33,463 bases of DNA, from contig CACXSS010000005.1 of NCBI GenBank assembly GCA_902770245.1, forward strand, positions 1 through 33,463. Reading direction: 5' to 3'. The DNA is from an uncultured Planctomycetota bacterium. GTDB lineage: Bacteria; Planctomycetota; Planctomycetia; Pirellulales; Thermoguttaceae. The notes beneath the pieces are model-generated. The model was not told where the DNA came from. It was given only the letters and a program-made list of their open reading frames with translations, and made no database searches. Both the position numbers and the translations under genes were made by a program. Positions within the stretch are counted from its first letter, which is position 1, and every line of letters starts with the position of its first letter. This document shows, piece after piece, positions 31,147-33,463 of the stretch.

Positions 31147-32094
31147 ATGAACAAACCGGACTTTCATCAAACCCGTTGGGACGCGGAAGTCGAACACGAT
31201 TTTCGCATCCTGCTTGACCTGGCAATCCAGGAAGACGTTCGCGGCAGCGTCGACATCACCACAGACGCAGTCGTTCCGAAAACGGCGCGCGGCAAAGTTG
31301 TGCTGTCTTCTCGAGAAGAAGGCGTTTTAGCCGGCATGGCTTTGGTTCCCATTATTATGGAATACGCGCCGGACGTCAAATGGACGCCTTTCATGAACGA
31401 CTCCGACCCGCTCTACCCCGGCTGTAAAATCGGGTCGCTGGAAGGAAACGCCAGACAGATTCTGCATATCGAACGGCCGCTGCTCAACTTTATGAGCCGT
31501 TTGTGCGGAATCGCTTCTCTGACGCATTTTTACGTCGAATGGGTTGACCTGATCGAAGGGAAAAAGCCGGGCATTTACGACACCCGCAAAACAACCCCCG
31601 GATGGCGTCTGCTGGAAAAGTACGCTATTCAATGCGGCGGCGGAAAGAACCATCGCTGCGGGCTGTACGATGCAATTCTCATTAAAGACAACCACCTCGC
31701 CCTGGCGTGTCCGGAACTCAAGCACGACTTGGACGAAGAGACGCTTTTCAATCCGGCAGAAGCCATCGCGCGAGCGAAAAAGTACATCGCCGACAAGAAC
31801 ATGCCCGACACGCTCATCGAGCTGGAAGTCGATTCTCTGGAACAACTTAAGATCGCGCTGCCGCTCAAGCCGGACATTGTTCTGCTAGACAACATGCCTC
31901 CCGCGATTTTACGTCAAGCGGTTGCCATGCGCGACGAGATGGCTCCGGAAGTCGAACTGGAAGCCTCCGGCGGCGTCAACCTCAAGACGATCGGAAAGAT
32001 TGCCGCGACGGGCGTCGAACGCATCAGCGTCGGCTCACTTACCCACGCCGCCAGCTCGCTCGACATCGGCTTGGACTGGGAACCAATCAATTAG
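31147..32094 (+). CDS. nadC: Nicotinate-nucleotide diphosphorylase (quinolinate phosphoribosyltransferase)
   Basis: This encodes 315 residues. NadC joins quinolinate and PRPP to make nicotinate mononucleotide with CO2 release, in de novo NAD synthesis. Typical landmarks: EDVRGSVDITTDAVVP, ERPLLNFMSRLCGIASLT, YDTRKTTPGWRLLEKYAIQCGGGKNHR (tract of substrate-binding Arg/Lys residues), AILIKDNH, IELEVDSLEQ, IVLLDNMPP and LEASGGVNLKTIGKIAATGVERISVGSLTH. All expected active-site residues appear intact. The usual partners nadA and nadB are not in the window. The start ATG 31147 is chosen over a TTG 18 nt upstream. Its stop codon lies inside a heptamer repeat array. Confidence 0.95.
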   Translation: MNKPDFHQTRWDAEVEHDFRILLDLAIQEDVRGSVDITTDAVVPKTARGKVVLSSREEGVLAGMALVPIIMEYAPDVKWTPFMNDSDPLYPGCKIGSLEGNARQILHIERPLLNFMSRLCGIASLTHFYVEWVDLIEGKKPGIYDTRKTTPGWRLLEKYAIQCGGGKNHRCGLYDAILIKDNHLALACPELKHDLDEETLFNPAEAIARAKKYIADKNMPDTLIELEVDSLEQLKIALPLKPDIVLLDNMPPAILRQAVAMRDEMAPEVELEASGGVNLKTIGKIAATGVERISVGSLTHAASSLDIGLDWEPIN

Positions 32095-32121
32095 CAATTT
32101 GTAATTAGCAATTAGCAATTA
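32091..32121. repeat. Heptanucleotide array overlapping the nadC stop codon
   Basis: The units TTAGCAA, TTTGTAA, TTAGCAA, TTAGCAA, TTAC run in register, and the TAG stop of nadC (32092-32094) is part of the first unit. This shows insertion or growth of the array right at a gene boundary. Confidence 0.85.
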
Positions 32122-32154
32122 CGCTTCGCGCTCCCCAGTGGTTATTCGCAGGTC

Positions 32155-32198
32155 ATCCGTTCACGGATTTTGGCGAGCCGGGGTGCGTAAGCCCCCGG
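32155..32198 (+). terminator. Hairpins downstream of nadC, possible terminator
   Basis: ATCCG-TTCA-CGGAT (32155-32168 region) is followed by TTTT, and then CCGGGG/CCCCGG (32178-32183 and 32193-32198). The first is a weak terminator candidate; the second resembles the GC-rich hairpins of interspersed repeats. Confidence 0.45.
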
Positions 32199-32323
32199 GA
32201 AAATACCGATTTTCACCGATTGGTTAATGGTTTTCCTATTTATATATTCTCCCCTTGCTAAAGTTTTTTAGGAAGGGGAATATTTTTTCCTTTTTCACGT
32301 TACATTCCATGTTCTATAGTCCA

Positions 32324-33412
32324 ATGAAAAAGTCATTTTTTCTTTCGTTTATTATGTCTTTCCTCGTTGTTCTTGCTCAGGCGCAGGACGTTCAGCGGTT
32401 AACGTTTACCGATACCGGCGATGCACTTATCAACCCGAAGATGGGTTGGACGATGCACTTTTATTCCAATCATCCAGAAAATTACGGATCGCAGCTGGAA
32501 CCGTCCGATTCCCTTGATTGGTTTGAGGGCTGTTCGACCGTATACCTTCGGATTCCGTGGGCGTACCTGGAACCGGAAGAAGGACAATTCAACTGGGCTC
32601 TTCTCGACACGCCGGCACAGCGGTGGATTGCCGCCGGGAAGAAAGTCGCTTTGCGGCTGACGGCTTCCGAGAGTTGGCTCGAGTACGCGACGCCCAAATG
32701 GGTTTTTGACGCCGGGGCTAAATACACCCGGTTTTCGTGGAGAACGCACGGACCGGACGAAGATGGAGAACTCGTTGACCCGGTTTTTGACGATCCGGTG
32801 TTCCTGGAAAAGCTCGAGAATTTTCTCATGGCTGCCGGAAAGCGTTACGCTGGAAATCCCAACGTCGCGTTTATCGACGTGGGATCGTTCGGTCTTTGGG
32901 GCGAAGGGCACACCGGCGCCAGTTCGCACCTGTCACAGGAGGAAACCGTCCGAATCACAAAGATTCACATTGATCTGCATGTCAAGGCGTTTCCTGGAAC
33001 GCTGCTGTGCATCAGCGACGATGTGGACGGGGCGGAAAATCAGACCGGCAAATATCCCGCGACGGATTACGCCCGATCGAAAGGCGTTTCCTTGCGCGAC
33101 GACAGCATTATGGTTCAGAACCCGCCCCGGTCGTGGTTCCATGCGGACATGGCAGACCGTTTCTGGCGTGAGCTGCCGGTCATCGTAGAACACGAGCATT
33201 ATGGAAGTTCCAAGGCGAGAGGCGCGTGGGATTCTGATCTGCTCGAAAAGTCCGTCGAGGACTACCACGCCTCCTTTATGTCGATTCACTGGCGTCCGCA
33301 GCAGGAATGGGACGAGTGCAAAGACGCGATTCACCGCATCAATTTGCGGCTCGGGTACCGGATTCGAGGGTGCTATCCATGCTGTCCGGCTGAAACAGAA
33401 ATCCAAAACTAA
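32324..33412 (+). CDS. Secreted TIM-barrel protein, DUF4832/glycoside-hydrolase-like, possibly truncated
   Basis: This encodes 362 residues. A signal peptide (about 1-20, ending LAQA) precedes a barrel-type sequence with INPKMGWTMHFY, TVYLRIPWAYLEPEEGQFNW, KKVALRLTASE, VAFIDVGSFGLWGEGHTG and VIVEHEHYG. This series resembles DUF4832-type proteins and beta-galactosidase-like hydrolases of the GH42/GH5 superfamily, common in planctomycetes; a substrate cannot be assigned. The family normally continues after the conserved RLGYRI with a beta-sandwich of 100 or more residues. Here it ends 18 residues later in an unrelated Cys/Pro-rich tail, so it may be truncated or frameshifted. ATG 32324 is chosen because it starts the signal peptide; a TTG at 32255 is unlikely. 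Confidence 0.6.
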   Translation: MKKSFFLSFIMSFLVVLAQAQDVQRLTFTDTGDALINPKMGWTMHFYSNHPENYGSQLEPSDSLDWFEGCSTVYLRIPWAYLEPEEGQFNWALLDTPAQRWIAAGKKVALRLTASESWLEYATPKWVFDAGAKYTRFSWRTHGPDEDGELVDPVFDDPVFLEKLENFLMAAGKRYAGNPNVAFIDVGSFGLWGEGHTGASSHLSQEETVRITKIHIDLHVKAFPGTLLCISDDVDGAENQTGKYPATDYARSKGVSLRDDSIMVQNPPRSWFHADMADRFWRELPVIVEHEHYGSSKARGAWDSDLLEKSVEDYHASFMSIHWRPQQEWDECKDAIHRINLRLGYRIRGCYPCCPAETEIQN

Positions 33413-33463
33413 ACGCAAAAAGAAAATCGCCACCGCAATCTATGAATATCAAGCAGACTGCGA

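Overview
The window most likely comes from a member of the Planctomycetota, probably the Pirellulales/Thermoguttaceae side, with moderate GC. The reasons are: tandem BBP2-type (OmpL-like) beta-barrel porins of the planctomycete style, very long VWA proteins carrying an STN-like domain, a two-half ABC-2 permease next to a Hanks-type kinase, a prepilin-like protein, and sparse or missing Shine-Dalgarno sites. There is no phage, transposase, CRISPR array, rRNA or tRNA that I can see. This placement is inference from protein families and is not proven by a marker gene.

Layout. 1-6756: four tandem paralogous outer-membrane porins, each with its own conserved upstream control region and its own hairpin terminator. 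6766-8934 (minus): a short, divergent UvrA-like ABC ATPase. 9107-10153: a rhomboid protease, divergent from it. 10366-17257: two paralogous membrane-anchored coiled-coil proteins followed by a 1303-residue secreted VWA/STN protein, probably one envelope-associated cluster behind two good sigma-70-like promoters. 17388-18656: a phenylacetate-CoA ligase family enzyme. 18742-19089 (minus): a DUF486 membrane protein. 19353-21077: a second secreted VWA protein. 21208-23460 (minus): an iron-type alcohol dehydrogenase and a nucleoside-hydrolase homologue whose metal-binding motif is altered. 23705-25135: a prepilin-like protein and a FliJ-like coiled-coil protein. 25259-26410: an RlmM/FtsJ-like methyltransferase carrying an in-frame structured insert. 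26664-30292: ABC-2 permease, Ser/Thr kinase, a 74-residue unknown and tadA, all on the plus strand. 30542-31066 (minus): a ComEA-like helix-hairpin-helix protein. 31147-32094: nadC. 32324-33412: a secreted TIM-barrel (DUF4832-like) protein with an abrupt C-terminus.

The most unusual theme is a family of degenerate 7-nucleotide tandem repeats (units such as GAGTTGC, GCTAATT, GAATAGG, GAGTGAG, ATTAGCT) scattered through at least ten places. They abut start and stop codons, form both arms of terminator-like hairpins, and occur several times inside the UvrA-like gene, where they are translated in frame as low-complexity linkers. Other structured elements include a 156-bp near-palindrome between tadA and the ComEA-like gene, a 96-bp inverted repeat upstream of the ABC permease, and a hairpin-bounded insert inside the methyltransferase gene. 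The four porin control regions share a spaced 14-nt box, a -10-like hexamer, a small hairpin with compensatory stem changes and an invariant TATTATC before the start codon.
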